Of a stretch of DNA of 64,000 bases, positions 12,060 through 23,339 are shown in pieces. Source of the stretch: Saturnia japonica (lineage: Eukaryota; Arthropoda; Insecta; Lepidoptera; Saturniidae); NCBI GenBank assembly GCA_033032175.1, contig CM065325.1, positions 10,196,930 through 10,260,929 on the forward strand, written 5' to 3'. The position numbers and the translations under genes were made by a program. The first letter of the stretch is position 1. Each line of letters begins with the position of its first letter. The notes beneath the pieces were generated by a model. That model was not told the origin of the DNA. It made no database searches and saw only the letters and a list, made by a program, of their open reading frames with translations.

Positions 12060-12858
12060 TAAGTTTTTTTTATCTCTACTATCGTCCAGGTGGTGGAGGG
12101 TTAAATCATTACTCTGCAGTCTTTAAGCCATTTATTAATTTATCACGTCCCATGACGCGAAATATCATCGTCACCCGTGTTCGAACAAAAGAGGTCTTTA
12201 GTATTTCGAATACAGCCACGAGGTAAAGGCATGAGAAGGCAAGCAAAACGCCTCGTGTGCCGTAAGGGCTATTTTTAAACAAATTTTATTTAACGATTTA
12301 ATTTAATTTGACAAAAATTAATAAGTTGTGTATTTAACATTTTAACAGACATTCATTTGAAGCGAGCGCAAGTATTACATAGTTATGAGCCGGATAACCG
12401 TGTGCGTACCTGTATCCGCGGATATTCGAAGGGAATAAATATTCATATCCGTTATTTTTTTTGCGATCTTAAACGTATCTTTTATACTCATTCCTTATAA
12501 GGAATTTGAAAGGTAGCAGTGAAAAATATTGAATTAAATTACTTTTATTTGTTACTAACTTAGAATATGTAATATAAAAATAGCAAAGGTTCACTTTTAA
12601 ATTCACAAAAAAATTGATGTGCCTTACACTGCCCTTAACAAATCGTGCGCACAGTACGAGCATATTCATGTTTTGTAACTTTATTTACGCAAAGGGTTCG
12701 CTAACTATCGGTCCAAAGTTACAAGCGCCTTCTGCATACCAAACGAAGTACGAAATTTGGGTCCGTATGTATTCGTAAATCGAGACAGCAATAATCCGTA
12801 TTCGTGTCCCGTGTCCGTATCTGCGGATATACATGTCTAAGAAACCGGCACATCACTG
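11660..12858. mobile_element. Degenerate hAT-like element
   Basis: The left end reads CAGGGGTGTTGATGG and the right end, reverse-complemented, reads CAGTGATGTGCCGG, the CAGNGNTG form usual for hAT termini. The 8-bp flanks GTATAAAT and ATATTAAA agree at five positions including TAT.AA, compatible with a decayed 8-bp target duplication. The interior is rich in ATCCG/CGGAT words (such as GTATCCGCGGATAT) that face both ways. A (TA)n tract at about 11995-12060 interrupts it. No transposase frame remains. The call rests on termini and internal words only. Confidence 0.45.
11995..12060. repeat. (TA)n microsatellite
   Basis: An almost pure AT/TA dinucleotide tract with a few AAT interruptions. Confidence 0.9.
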
Positions 12859-14553
12859 ATATTAAATTACAATATGAAAAATTGCATGTTTAATTATTAA
12901 TAAATATTCAAGTATTGTGACGTCATGTTTTTGAAAATCCTAACGTGTTTGTTTTTATTATCGTTTGCATGGTTTTTACTTGACAGTGTTGGTGTAGGAA
13001 TTAAGTCCGTCTTATATTTTTATGTTTTGTACTTTTGATATCATTTTTACAATATTGGATTAGGTACGTAAGTATTTTATGTTAGTGTTAAAGATGTGTT
13101 ATTTGTAAATTGTCTATTTAAACGTCCTAACTTATACAAGGTAAATTAAAGTTACTATTGTTACTGGTTGTCCACGAACATCTTTGCTTTTAAGATCCTT
13201 CTCTAAATAAATATGCATTAAAAAAGGATAGACATTTAACAATTATTATTTGGTAATATTGATGTATCTAATATATTTTAAATGTTGTAATAAATTTCAA
13301 GATTGTAAAATTTTTGTCGAAAGTATGTACTTGTTTGATTTTTAAATTAACCGTGATTTTGTACTTAGATACCGAATTAAATTAGGTACATTATAACATA
13401 TTTTAGGCTAGTGGTGTGTTTGTTTGTGTGCCTGTGTGCTTGCTCTCTGTTGCTATTTATTTAAATCATATTTTATTAATTGCCTAATTTGTATTTTAGG
13501 CGCTAATATTGAAAATTAATACGAGTTTTAAATTAATTATTGTAATCAATAAAGTAGACTCATTCGGTAGAAAAAAATAACTTACCTACATAAGTTCAAA
13601 TATATTACTGAATGTAAAATAACTTACACTTACATATTAGTGATAAATTGATAATGGCATAATAATAATGATTAGGTCTATTATACTTAAAAAATGTATA
13701 TAATTTTTCATATATTCATACTTGCATCTAACGATCAATATTAAACACTTTAATATCACCTAAATGGTTATAACTTACAAAACTCCTCTTGAGATTAGTA
13801 TCTAAATAAGAATCAATATGTATTTGATTATATATAAATAAGTGATATCTTCACCTACATAACCTGTTTGTCTACTAACCACCGACATCTTAGAATAGAC
13901 TGATTTCACTAATTTATTGACTTACTCTTAAGTAACATACCAAATTTAATTAATAAACCTTATGTTTGTACTGTAATTAGACCGTAGTGATCAACTTATT
14001 TAAAATCTTGTTCTGTATCATTAAATTTATGAGTAGGATTTTTGGTCTTCATTTTGAATCACCAGATTTTAATTGATTTATGTTAATTTTCTATGTTAAA
14101 AATTGTGATTTTTTTTAAATTGGTACCATAAATATAATTATATTAATTTAACCTTAATTTACGACCAAAGTATAATATTTTATATGAGGATTCGTATCAA
14201 AATAAGTACATTAAAATTTTCGTTTTAATGAAGGTTGAATTCATATTAGAACAAGTGATAATCGCTTATAGTTAAATTAAGACGTCATATATGTATAATC
14301 TTTATAGTCTGTAGTTCCGATATACCGTTATAAGATATATACTCATATATATTAAGTAATTTGTATAAATTTTACTATGTCATAATTTTTAATAAATATC
14401 AACTCGTTCAGAAAAATTGTATACCAATAGTGAAATGTTTCTATGCTACCATTATGCTATAGAAATTTGAATTTAACAGTATCAGTACATGGAAAAAGGA
14501 ATTATAATGTTAATAATAAAAATTAATAAGCAATTATATTAAACAAAGAAGAC
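12859..14553. other. AT-rich non-coding stretch
   Basis: Very AT-rich with no open frame of note, no repeat shared with elsewhere in the window and no splice-bounded coding segment that I could see. Confidence 0.4.
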
Positions 14554-15566
14554 CCAGTTGCAAAAGTCCCTAACTCCAAAATTTGAAGTAAAAAAATTAT
14601 ATATTTGTAGCCAAAATTACAATTGAAAATATTCCTATCAGGCATATAGAAATAAATGAAACTTCCCAAAAATCTTCTTCTATTTTTAAATTAAAAATGT
14701 ATGCATGCACAATTCAGATATATACTGTATAACAGGGGTGCTCAAACAGTCTATTGGAAGAGCTTTCCAAGTCGATCGCGGGAATTACCGAAAAGTATAA
14801 TCGTGAAATAGATCCAAGCTACCGTTATTGTATACCAAATATAACTAAGGTATAGTAAAAGCCATTTGAGGTTGGACTTTAATACAGCTACCGCTGAATA
14901 AGCTATATCTAATGCTGTAAACGGGTTGAGGAGGGAGGGGAGGAGGAAAGGTAACCCCCTGTGAAGGAAAAAGTGCGGAAACAAATAGTTTTTGAGAAAT
15001 TATTGTTTTTTAATTTTTAGGTTTTATCTTTAAATAAATGACCATTATTTGTCATGATTGCTATTATGATCACAGTTCAAACCTAACCTAACCAATTTTA
15101 TCACCATAACGGAAAAATGAGAATATCTCGCATAAAACACAAAATGTAACGTAAAAACGCAATAATCGTTCAAAATCTTTACCTATCTTTAAAAAATAAT
15201 CTTTATAACAACTACTTAGAATTGACATTTGTGGAATGTCAGATTTACAAAAAAATGTAATGAAAAAAAAATTATTTCTCAAAAAATATTAATTTCCGCA
15301 ATGTGAAATTTTATGCTTAGCATAACTTTGAAGTGATGTAATTGTAAAAAAAATGTGGAGTCTGAACTCGACGGTAGCGATTCTAAAGTTGGGCTCAAAA
15401 TTTCAAAAGTTTTGAGAAATATTTTTTTTTTGTTTTTACTAGTAGTATGGAAATACATAGAAATATTTTGGGTATAAGTTTGAGTAACCCAGCTGGTCTA
15501 CACGTTATGACGTTAATGCAATTATATCAAAAAATCTGTAAGTAGACTTAGGGACTACTGCACTGG
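14554..15566. mobile_element. TIR element of about 1.0 kb, family unassigned
   Basis: The left end CCAGTTGCAAAAGTCCCTAA aligns with the reverse complement of the right end, CCAGTGCAGTAGTCCCTAAG, over about 20 bases with few differences. No clear target duplication is visible in the flanks. It encloses a second pair of termini (14733-15495), so one element may have landed in another, or the outer match may be the remnant of an older transposon. No coding region remains. Confidence 0.4.
14733..15495. mobile_element. hAT-like non-autonomous element nested in the TIR element
   Basis: The left end CAGGGGTGCTCAAAC and the right end, reverse-complemented, CAGCTGGGTTACTCAAAC share CAG, GGGT and CTCAAAC blocks. 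The flanking octamers CTGTATAA and GTCTACAC agree at four positions and keep the nTnnnnAn form typical of hAT target sites. The interior has long A/T runs and no transposase. The evidence is terminal similarity only. Confidence 0.4.
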
Positions 15567-15956
15567 TCATTCAATTATGTAATTTTATGAACGATATGAC
15601 TAAATAATTAATGGTGCCTTATATATGAAACATGTCCGCCCATCTTAGCGTTGTTGTAATATTATAACGGGTATGTACTTAATGGTACATATTCAGATTT
15701 TTTTATTAACGCCGTTTTATTTGAATATTTTTGACAAAAAGTAACATTATGTTGAAAAAAATATCAGTGTCTTTAAAAACTATCCATCGATCGATAACAG
15801 AAATTTTGAAAGTTGCAGTTGAACTAGGAATCCGTTTTTTTTTGTAATTACTTCCTATGGCGCATTTAATAGAGGGTAACGTTGAGATCTGCGCGCGCAT
15901 TATGTGACTGAAGTGCGACATGATGAAGTTAGCCATTAATGGTATTAATGGAAATC

Positions 15957-16616
15957 CATTTTACTATAGTCGAACAAGTTCGTGCGCGACCGTCCCATGT
16001 GAGAGACGTTGGCGGGGGCGAGGTAGCATGACATACGTCATTACAGTACACTAAAGTAAACAGTATGTTGTCTGGGCAGTGTTCTTGAAATAATTACCTA
16101 AAGCCGCTCGGTTGATAAACATGCACTAAGGCTACCCTCTGACTGTATTTATTGGGTTACCTACTTACTTGTTTGATAATGCTATGTTAAAATGTCATTA
16201 TTATCTTTTCACTAAAATATATTATCTTTATAAATTATTTCTACTTGGGTCTTTATTCTAGTTTCAAAAGTGATTGTGGGGTAGTAAAAAGTGAATGTGC
16301 ATTTTTTACTTACAGTTTAATAAATCAAAAATAATTTAAATTTCTAAGAAGTTAGTAATATAATATTTCGCCATTAGTTATAAATTGCGTAATCGTGACT
16401 ATTGTGTACTGAATTTTACCTAGATAATTTTATCGACGTAATACTGTTTACTTCAGTGTATTGCTCTACGTCACGCAGTTGTACGCACTTCCCTTCCTCG
16501 CTACATTACTTGAGCTCGTTGTCGTTCCCGCCAACTTCTCACGGAAACATAGGAGGGTCGCGCACGAACTCGTACGTCTATAGCTTTAATTTATTTACAT
16601 AATAGTCAGTAAAATG
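15957..16616. mobile_element. 660-bp MITE-like element with 5-bp target duplication
   Basis: Its ends are exact inverted copies, CATTTTACT and AGTAAAATG, and it is flanked on both sides by AAATC (15952-15956 and 16617-16621). Just inside lie long imperfect inverted arms: about 15970-16062 pairs with about 16440-16577, sharing GTTCGTGCGCGACC, GTTGGCGGG and AAGTAAACAGTAT in order. Transcribed, the arms could form a long hairpin. It has no coding capacity. A 5-bp duplication occurs in some families (Transib, for example), but the end CATTTT does not fit Transib, so I leave the family open. Confidence 0.75.
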
Positions 16617-16621
16617 AAATC

Positions 16622-17318
16622 ATATTATCTTCGTGATGTTGGCAAACGGAATAAAAAATATAAGTTTGTTACGTTACGCCAAAGAAGTATAAGTATTATT
16701 ATTATTCTAAAAGGGGGCTGGCTATGCAGGCTTATGCAGTCATGTATCACTGCGGCCAATGAGATCTATTGTGATTGCCCCACGCTGCTAAAGCTCCCTA
16801 TCCAGTCCTATAGTCTTTATGTACTGCAGGATTTTTTAGCGGAGAGCAACTGAACTTCTTTCGGGAGCAGCACGTGCTTACCTAGAATCGGGTTACGTTT
16901 AGGTTTTAGTGGGTTATATTCACACAAGAGGCGCTTTGGCGTTTCGTCCAGAGTGACCGTTTCAAAATTATGTAATGTACTAATAAAATGTCTGGCCAAT
17001 ACTAAAATATAATTGTATGTACTAAAAATAAACTAACATGTTAGGGTCATTATTTTAGTTGTTTTTCGAGACAAAGTTTAGTGTACTAGCCATATAAGAT
17101 TTGTTTCGTTACTTCAGCAGTGTCGAGGTGTTGTGTCAGTGTTATACTTACTTTTTGGTGTTACAAAATTTTAAAAACAAAAAACATTGTAAAGTTTAAA
17201 CTGTTTATTCTAAATCGATGCTATAACATTTGTAGCAATTGGAAATGTAACACACTAGGTGACAAAAAATAAACTTAGTAGATATTGCTTACGTATACTA
17301 ATATGGGTCCTGTTTTCG
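16622..17318. other. Non-coding stretch
   Basis: No gene was recognised. Frames of 79 codons (16614-16853, +) and 60 codons (16817-16999, -) overlap each other on opposite strands and have no recognisable domain, splice context or biased composition. Confidence 0.35.
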
Positions 17319-17850
17319 TATCAACAACTATTGCTGATAGTCATGGCCCAATAACTGCTTTACATTATTACTCTTGTGCATTGGAAATGAACCACCACCA
17401 TTGAAGCACTTTACAACCACCACCTACAGAAATTTTTATACTTCTTGATCGTCCTTCATTTGACGTATCAACAATATTGCTCAACTGGCCCAATAGCTTG
17501 CTTTACATTAGTTATCATCTATGTACTACGGACCACCATGAAGTAATATAACCATTTAACCACACATGAAAAGCTTTCGTCAATATCTATCTTGATCGAG
17601 CCAATACATTTTAACGTCTGAAAATAGTATCATCTTCAATAGCTTGTTAGTCTAGTATCATCTTGTTCGGAAAGTAATCCTATAACATTTAACAGACCAT
17701 GAAAAGCTGTACTGTCAATTATCTAAATTTGTGAGCCAATACATTAACATCTGAAAATAGTGTCTCTATACTAAAATGTTAGTCTATACTTGCCAGATAG
17801 TAATCCTTATAAGACCACAATGTACTGTTATTGTTAAATTGTACCAAAAA
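17319..17850. repeat. Degenerate tandem array, about four units of 115-147 bp
   Basis: Units begin near 17319, 17466, 17599 and 17733. Shared words run in the same order: GGCCCAATA.CTGCTTTACATTA in units 1 and 2; GAGCCAATACATT, then TCTGAAAATAGT, TGTTAGTCTA, AGTAATCCT and CATGAAAAGCT from unit 2 into units 3 and 4. Unit lengths drift because of small indels, so the array is old. No coding frame persists across units. Confidence 0.6.
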
Positions 17851-18544
17851 ACACTTAAAATTGGGTTTTATACTAAAATAAAACTGAATAAATTTCACAG
17901 ACTCCTGATTATAACAGTTTCGTTCGCACTTTCGTAGAATCTGCAATCTCTTGCGCCCTGGACACCGATGTTGTATAGGTAACTAAGTACACACAACACA
18001 TTTTTTTATTTAGGACTTTATATAATTTTTTTCTAAAATCGCATCAGAAAAATCTAGAATTTTTTAATTCCACGAGTGTTATCGATCGATTGGTGTCATG
18101 ATTTATATGGATATATAATTTTTTCACTTATTTACTTATCACAATATGTTATTGACTGTCAACCCGCTTTAATTTGAAATACTCATTTTAATCAGTCATC
18201 TCATATTTTACTTTCGTAATACGTCTGTTAATAAGCCATTGTGAATTTTTATTTCAATAAATGATTATTTTAAAATTTGGTTGATTTGCTTTTTTAATAT
18301 CCTTGATTGTGCAGGTTACATCGGTGAAACGTAATTACCTAAATCGGGATTTGCAGATTTATTCCCAAATTTCAAAAACATAACTTATTTATTTGTTTTT
18401 CTAGGTATTTAATTTCGTCAAAGAAATGATATCTATCTAGATGTACAACAGATAAGAGTATCACGATTAGCAGGTTTTTTAAGGTACCTATTCTGTTAAA
18501 ATGTACTGGATTCTACTTTATACTTGATACTGCGTGGTAGGACA
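17851..18544. other. AT-rich non-coding stretch
   Basis: Nothing recognisable was seen here. Confidence 0.4.
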
Positions 18545-18660
18545 CGAAAAATGTGTCCGACCGGATCGCTATCATCATACACCAGGTAAAACATGGTGCC
18601 GGCGGCATGGTGCAAGGGGGTGTACCACACACCCCCCTGTCGCGAAAGAAAATACCTGGA
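18545..18660. repeat. Interspersed repeat family 3, fragment
   Basis: The block GTCCGACCGGATCGCTATCA with CATACACCAGGTAAAACA and GGCGGCATGG resembles 28505-28690 and 30808-30925 (GGTCGACTGGATAGTGGCCA, CATACACCAGGCGTAACACC). GC content rises sharply over this block. The family is not identified. Confidence 0.4.
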
Positions 18661-19034
18661 AGAGATAAGGTTTTTTTATTCTTATTAAGTTACTGCTTCA
18701 ATAAAAACTTAAGGAATCTAAACTGTTGTTCTTCGTACAATACATGTTTATGTTTATTTATAAATTATATTTAATTAGTTAATAGTAGGTATATTGTGTA
18801 GATCCTGATGCACCTCCTTGAAAGTAATCCTTTAACCGCACATGTGTAACACCCAATGATTAAGTAAAAGGTATAGACAGGTCACCTATATTTTCACAAG
18901 ACAAATTGCACGCTACGGCAGCGAAAATGAGACAAGTAGGTATACCTTTGTTTCGAGATGTGTAGTGTGGGTTTGCCAACTAGTATAGTTTTAAAGTGCC
19001 ACTTATGGAGCGTATGTAACGCCTTTTTACCTAT

Positions 19035-19270
19035 TAATGTCATTGGTAACACCCGCCATAGTGGTCCGCTTAGGCATGTCACGTACTCGTTTCGGAATCA
19101 ACCGGCGCGGCGCGACGTATAGACAGTAATACCCGGCATTAGTGTATTGTCTATGATACCCAGTGTATTCATGCATGTATGGTATGCATCTATAGTCGAC
19201 TGAGTCACGACCACGATGCAAATGGTGAAAAGCTCGCCATATTAAATCTCTTTTGGTTTGTCAGGTTTCG
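19035..19270. repeat. Interspersed repeat family 3, longer copy
   Basis: It shares with 28505-28690, 30808-30925 and 34565-34740 the words GGTAACACCCGCCATAGTGG, GCATGTC.CG, AATCAACCGGCG and GAGTCACGACCACGATGCAA, in the same order. These look like pieces of one old repeat scattered through the window. Short frames on both strands overlap and are not convincing genes. Confidence 0.45.
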
Positions 19271-19734
19271 AGATCAGCGAGTATAGGTATATACAGCTGT
19301 CGAAATGCTGGAATATACTGTATTTACCTTCAGTCACTGTCGTCACTTTGCTGTACTACTATGCAAAAAAGGAACATTTTGGGCGACTTACATCAAAACA
19401 ATTTAAATTCAGTTTTAGCTATTCACTACAGATATGTCAAAATGTATGAATTTGTCAATCTTAAATATGATTTAAGGATTTAGTTCTAACAGTCCTACGT
19501 ATTTCTTTTTTCCACAATAGTACCCATGTAGCTACTTAAGAATGTTTCTAAGTAAGAAACAGAAAACATTGCTCATGCATAATTCATTAGGTATTTTACA
19601 AGGGTGAGTTGTCTTTAGTTTAATAATGACCAGTTCAATAGCATTTTAACCCCAACCTTGCGGAACTAATTTATTCGAGAGTGCAACAACACTGCATTGT
19701 TTTTGTTATTTTTCATCGTTTTCAATAAAAACGC

Positions 19735-19850
19735 GGGAAAGCGCAAGGGCCGCGCACACGCACAGCGCGCGTGCCGGTCACGTGCCGTGGCGCCATCTTG
19801 CGCGATGGGTGGGAACTTCCGGCGGGATACGTCACATACTGTATTGTGGG
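19735..19850. promoter_or_regulatory. CpG-rich promoter-like islet
   Basis: A sudden GC/CpG-rich block in AT-rich DNA. It contains CACGTG (19779-19784, E-box), CCATCTTG (19793-19800, like the YY1/PHO core), GGGAACTTCC (19811-19820, fits the NF-kappaB/Rel consensus GGGRNNYYCC) and TACGTCAC (19829-19836, CRE-like). Clustering of unrelated motifs in a CpG block suggests a promoter or enhancer, but single motifs are common by chance. A 100-codon minus frame (19666-19968) covers the block and has no recognisable domain. No transcript start can be fixed. Confidence 0.35.
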
Positions 19851-20300
19851 AAAACTTATTAAAGGTGTCGTAGTCGTTAGTTGGAAATGGAATATTGACA
19901 CGTTGCTGTGTTAATAAATGTTTATGTGGTATGGTATTTCCGCATTCCTGTTTAACAGATATTGCCACTGCTAGGTTCGTCTACGTCGCTTACTTCCATA
20001 GCTTAATTTCTTACAGTATTTTGCTGTAGGGATTCAGCAGATAAAGGTAGATACTATATTTATATTACAAAAGCTGCCAGTTCCAGCAATCTACAATATG
20101 AGACCCCGTGAATCACTAAAGAACAAGTTCCAGGAATTTAATATTTTAACTTTGCCGTCCCAATACATACTTAATAACTTAAAGCATGTTCGTAAAAACT
20201 TTGATAAGCTAGATTAAGTCAAAGACCAGTAAATACTAGAAATAAACATAAATTAATTATACCGTGTTTTAGACTTAGTAATACCAATAAAAGTTTAGTG

Positions 20301-20696
20301 TTAGGTTCTTTAAAATAAGATCCCAAAGCACATTACTGATTTGCCGGACAAGTTCAAGGACTACGTCAAGCAGGTTCTACTATGAAAGGCTTAGTGTGAT
20401 ATTGCAGATTCTCAAGCATGGCCGACGAGCACGGACAACCACGCACCGAACATTTAGGCTAAGGACTTGTCTGCGCTTCCACAGACGACACTCTTCCCGT
20501 TCTCATTCACTCTAACCAATTAGTATATGAATCGTTGCTGACTGTAGCATAGTTTATACCATTGTTGTCATCAACATAATTATTCATGTGTTAATTATTC
20601 TGTTGAATAGATAAATACTCATTCTATTCTATCGCGTCGGTGCGGGCTGGTCACCTTTAGCGCTTAAATTGAATAAAGAACTTTTTGATTTTGACA
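20301..20696 (+). mobile_element. LINE 3'-end fragment, plus-strand copy
   Basis: A short reverse-transcriptase C-terminal remnant (IPKHITDLPDKFKDYVKQVL, about 20324-20385) is followed by a tail ending TTGAATAAAGAACTTTTTG near 20670. The peptide is close to the one at 23785-23865 on the minus strand. Short, tail-containing fragments are expected from 5'-truncated non-LTR retrotransposition. The peptide resembles CR1/Jockey-type C termini; the clade is not certain. Confidence 0.6.
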
Positions 20697-22400
20697 TTAC
20701 TTCCATACAGTTTAGCTTTTTAGCTACATTAGCTGTCTACGTAGATAGTTTATATATTGAACTTGCTCTAAATATACCTACCGCGAAATTATTTACCAGA
20801 AAATATTATTGAAATATGCAAAATTGGACACACAGCAACGCGAACACTTTTAAGGTGGAAATGGTATGGCGGTCGTGTTTCTACCATAGATTTAGTATAG
20901 TAAGGGAAAGTGGGGGAATCCATAACACCTAAAGGAAAATTGTAATGAAACAGCGGAATTAGGACACATAATTACTTTTATTGCATCTTTAGCAAGTAAT
21001 ATTATCCAAGTAACTACCACAGTAAGAAACATTTAAATTTTTTAAATAAAAAATTATGTTTTAGCAAAGAAACAGAAAGAACTCTTAGCATTCGATTTTA
21101 CTCGAAATTAGTCTGATAATACCATATATTATATATACTACATCTAAGGGTAATACTGTACACCAAGTGGGATAATTACAAATCAGAAAGAAAGAAAGCG
21201 CATTTACTTGATTTTGAAAACACGAAATAATTAACACAAAACACATTAAACACGAGATTACAATAAAGTGGTAAGTGGTAAGTGGTATTTTATAATATGG
21301 CAACATTGTCAAAGGACCTCAGCTCAGCATTTATGCTATAGCAAAATTTTATAGCGCTGTAGTGCCCATAACACTGGCATCTCCTACTAACATAGTAAAA
21401 CATATGTATTCGGGGTTACACTGCGTTCGTGTTTTCCTCAGTTCCCTCCGGAGACCAAATCGGCATACACTAGTTTTCTTATTATTTTGTTGATTTTCTT
21501 TGTTATATGAGTTTCATCCAGGTACAGTATCCGTAACTACATTTTACATTCGTTTTTCAAGGGACTTTTACATACTTATTCTATAGGCCAATGTTTAATA
21601 ATAATTACCAATTATTCTTAAGGAAGCCGAATCATATCCAATAATTGCCGACTCCAAAGAAAACGAAGGGTGCTTAATTATGTTTACTTGACTACCATAC
21701 TATTATTTAAATTGTGTTCTTAAAGATTTTTTAAAAATTAATAATGAACCTTAACTTTTATAAAACACAAACAACTGCCTGCGAGTTCGTTTGCGTTAAT
21801 TGCAATATAAATTTTAATGAAAATTATAAATAACCAATAGCACTCATGGATAATGTACTTAGTTTCTCATTAGTGAAGGTATTTCTAGAATCGAAACCAG
21901 AGATTACTGTTGTGTAATTTTTAGTAAAACCATTATGATTCTTCATTACAATAAAACGACTCCATCGCCATATTTCTTATTCACATATCTGACATTATTT
22001 TACAAAAGCATAGTCTTAAAACTAAATTTCATAAAATCATAGACTAAAATATGATGGTCATTGACTTTCATTAATAACCTCCTACAAACATATTCATAAT
22101 TTTTTTCTTTATAACTATTCCATAAATTTAACTTCCAATAAAATTACAGTTAGAACTATGAAATATTAATTAAACCGCACCGCGACAAATTGGACCCGGA
22201 TCAATTGAGGAGCGACCGCTAAAACCACCCAAATCATTACTGAACGTGAATTAATCACACTTGTGGATTATTTTAGTGACGAGTTGTGTCGATGTTCAAA
22301 CCAGTTTAAATATGATTAGCACAATTGGCATAGTCTAGCAGGCTGATTAAAATAAGAGGAACATAGTCTGATTTTCATTAGGAACTACTATATATTATTG
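20697..22400. other. AT-rich non-coding stretch with a LINE tail relic
   Basis: No gene was seen. The piece 21180-21265 (GAAAGAAAGAAAGCGCATTT, then AATAATTAACACAAAACAC and GAGATTACAATAAA) matches 23350-23425 in order and is probably a LINE 3' terminal relic on the minus strand. Confidence 0.4.
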
Positions 22401-22407
22401 ATTGCTT

Positions 22408-22462
22408 CTTACCGCCCTCAAGTTGAAAATCTGTCGACAAGTACCTATAGGTATCTTCCGGC
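22408..22462 (+). repeat. SINE family 1 body fragment
   Basis: Contains ACCGCCCTCAAGTTGAAAAT followed by CTGTCGACAAGTACC, matching the SINE body core at 1436-1500 and 32445-32490. Confidence 0.6.
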
Positions 22463-22681
22463 TATTATACTTTACATCGATAATATTGTCATGAGATTAT
22501 GTTACCAAACGCTAAAACTACTTATAAAGTAAGTACTTGGTAAATACTTATATAATCAAATCAATATTACCGATTTCTTTCAAGGCAACTTAGCGTTTTA
22601 AATTAAACTGATTGAAGCTCAGGTTTATTATGGCTATTTTATTTTTGCAGTAGAACTGTGCTTTTGATGTGACCATTTCAG

Positions 22682-22746
22682 GACTTAGCAGATATCATCT
22701 TTCCTGTAGCTAAAGTCGCTGACGCAAACAATCTTGCTAAACTTAA
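22682..22746 (+). CDS. Candidate internal exon (weak)
   Basis: The 65-nt segment lies between a pyrimidine-containing acceptor (CCATTTCAG at 22681) and a donor GTAAGA at 22747. It is open only in phase 0, reading DLADIIFPVAKVADANNLAK, and leaves two bases, the same donor phase as exons A and B of the 8-9 kb gene. It cannot directly follow exon B, because exon B needs one codon-completing base and that frame hits a stop. No domain is recognisable. A repeat begins right after it. It may belong to the same gene with an unseen exon between, or be chance. Confidence 0.3.
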
Positions 22747-22749
22747 GTA

Positions 22750-22966
22750 AGAGGTGGGGCACGGAGAAATCTCAGAAATTTCTCTCTATTTCTGGCAGCT
22801 CAACTGCAGATTCTCCACTCTGCTGAAGAAAGACGATAGCATCCAAATAATCTTGTGCTGCGTTCCCGCGGTGAGTAGGGTTCTCCTCGGGTAAGGGAGG
22901 TTCAAGGTCACTTATCACCAGATGGACCCAGTTAAGTGCATTTAAAATATTAGAAATAAAACGCAA
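22750..22966 (-). repeat. Interspersed repeat family 4 (LINE-like), minus strand
   Basis: Reading the minus strand gives NPTHRGNAAQDYLDAIVFL then QQSGESAVELPEIERNF. The same block recurs, more decayed and in the same window orientation, at 41236-41395 and 44448-44605 (AATCTTGTGTTG, CCTGCGGTG.GTAGGGTT, CCAG). Three copies with parallel decay indicate a repeat family; the reading frame is a leftover rather than a host gene. The clade is not determined. Confidence 0.55.
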
Positions 22967-23339
22967 AGTCGAAATAAAAAGTTGTGTTTAAAATACTCGT
23001 AGATATAAAACAAATTTTTAAACGTATTTTTTATATCAATTTAAAACGAGGGACGTCCCTTTGAAATGAATATTGTATGTTGCAATTTGTATAATTTGAT
23101 TATGCCCCACCTGTGTGTGCGAGGGCTGCGTTCTGACCCTTCACAGTTATGTTGCTATGCATTGCTATGATAGACTCGACAGTACGAGTATTAACAACGG
23201 CTCATAGTTACTGCATTTGTCGAAAAGTTAAAACTAATTAAAAAGTTTGAAACTAAAGATTTCAGGATTTTACTAGGTGAATATAAAGATTGTATACTTA
23301 TACGTAATACACGGTTGGTTCTATAGTTAAAGTGGCCGA

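Noticed and set aside
17319..17850. CRISPR-like array because of repeated units
   Set aside because: Units are long, degenerate and contiguous without unique spacers, and the genome is eukaryotic.
19666..19968. 100-codon minus-strand frame
   Set aside because: No recognisable domain, and part of it is the CpG-rich islet, which lowers stop-codon frequency. I kept the islet as a regulatory candidate instead.
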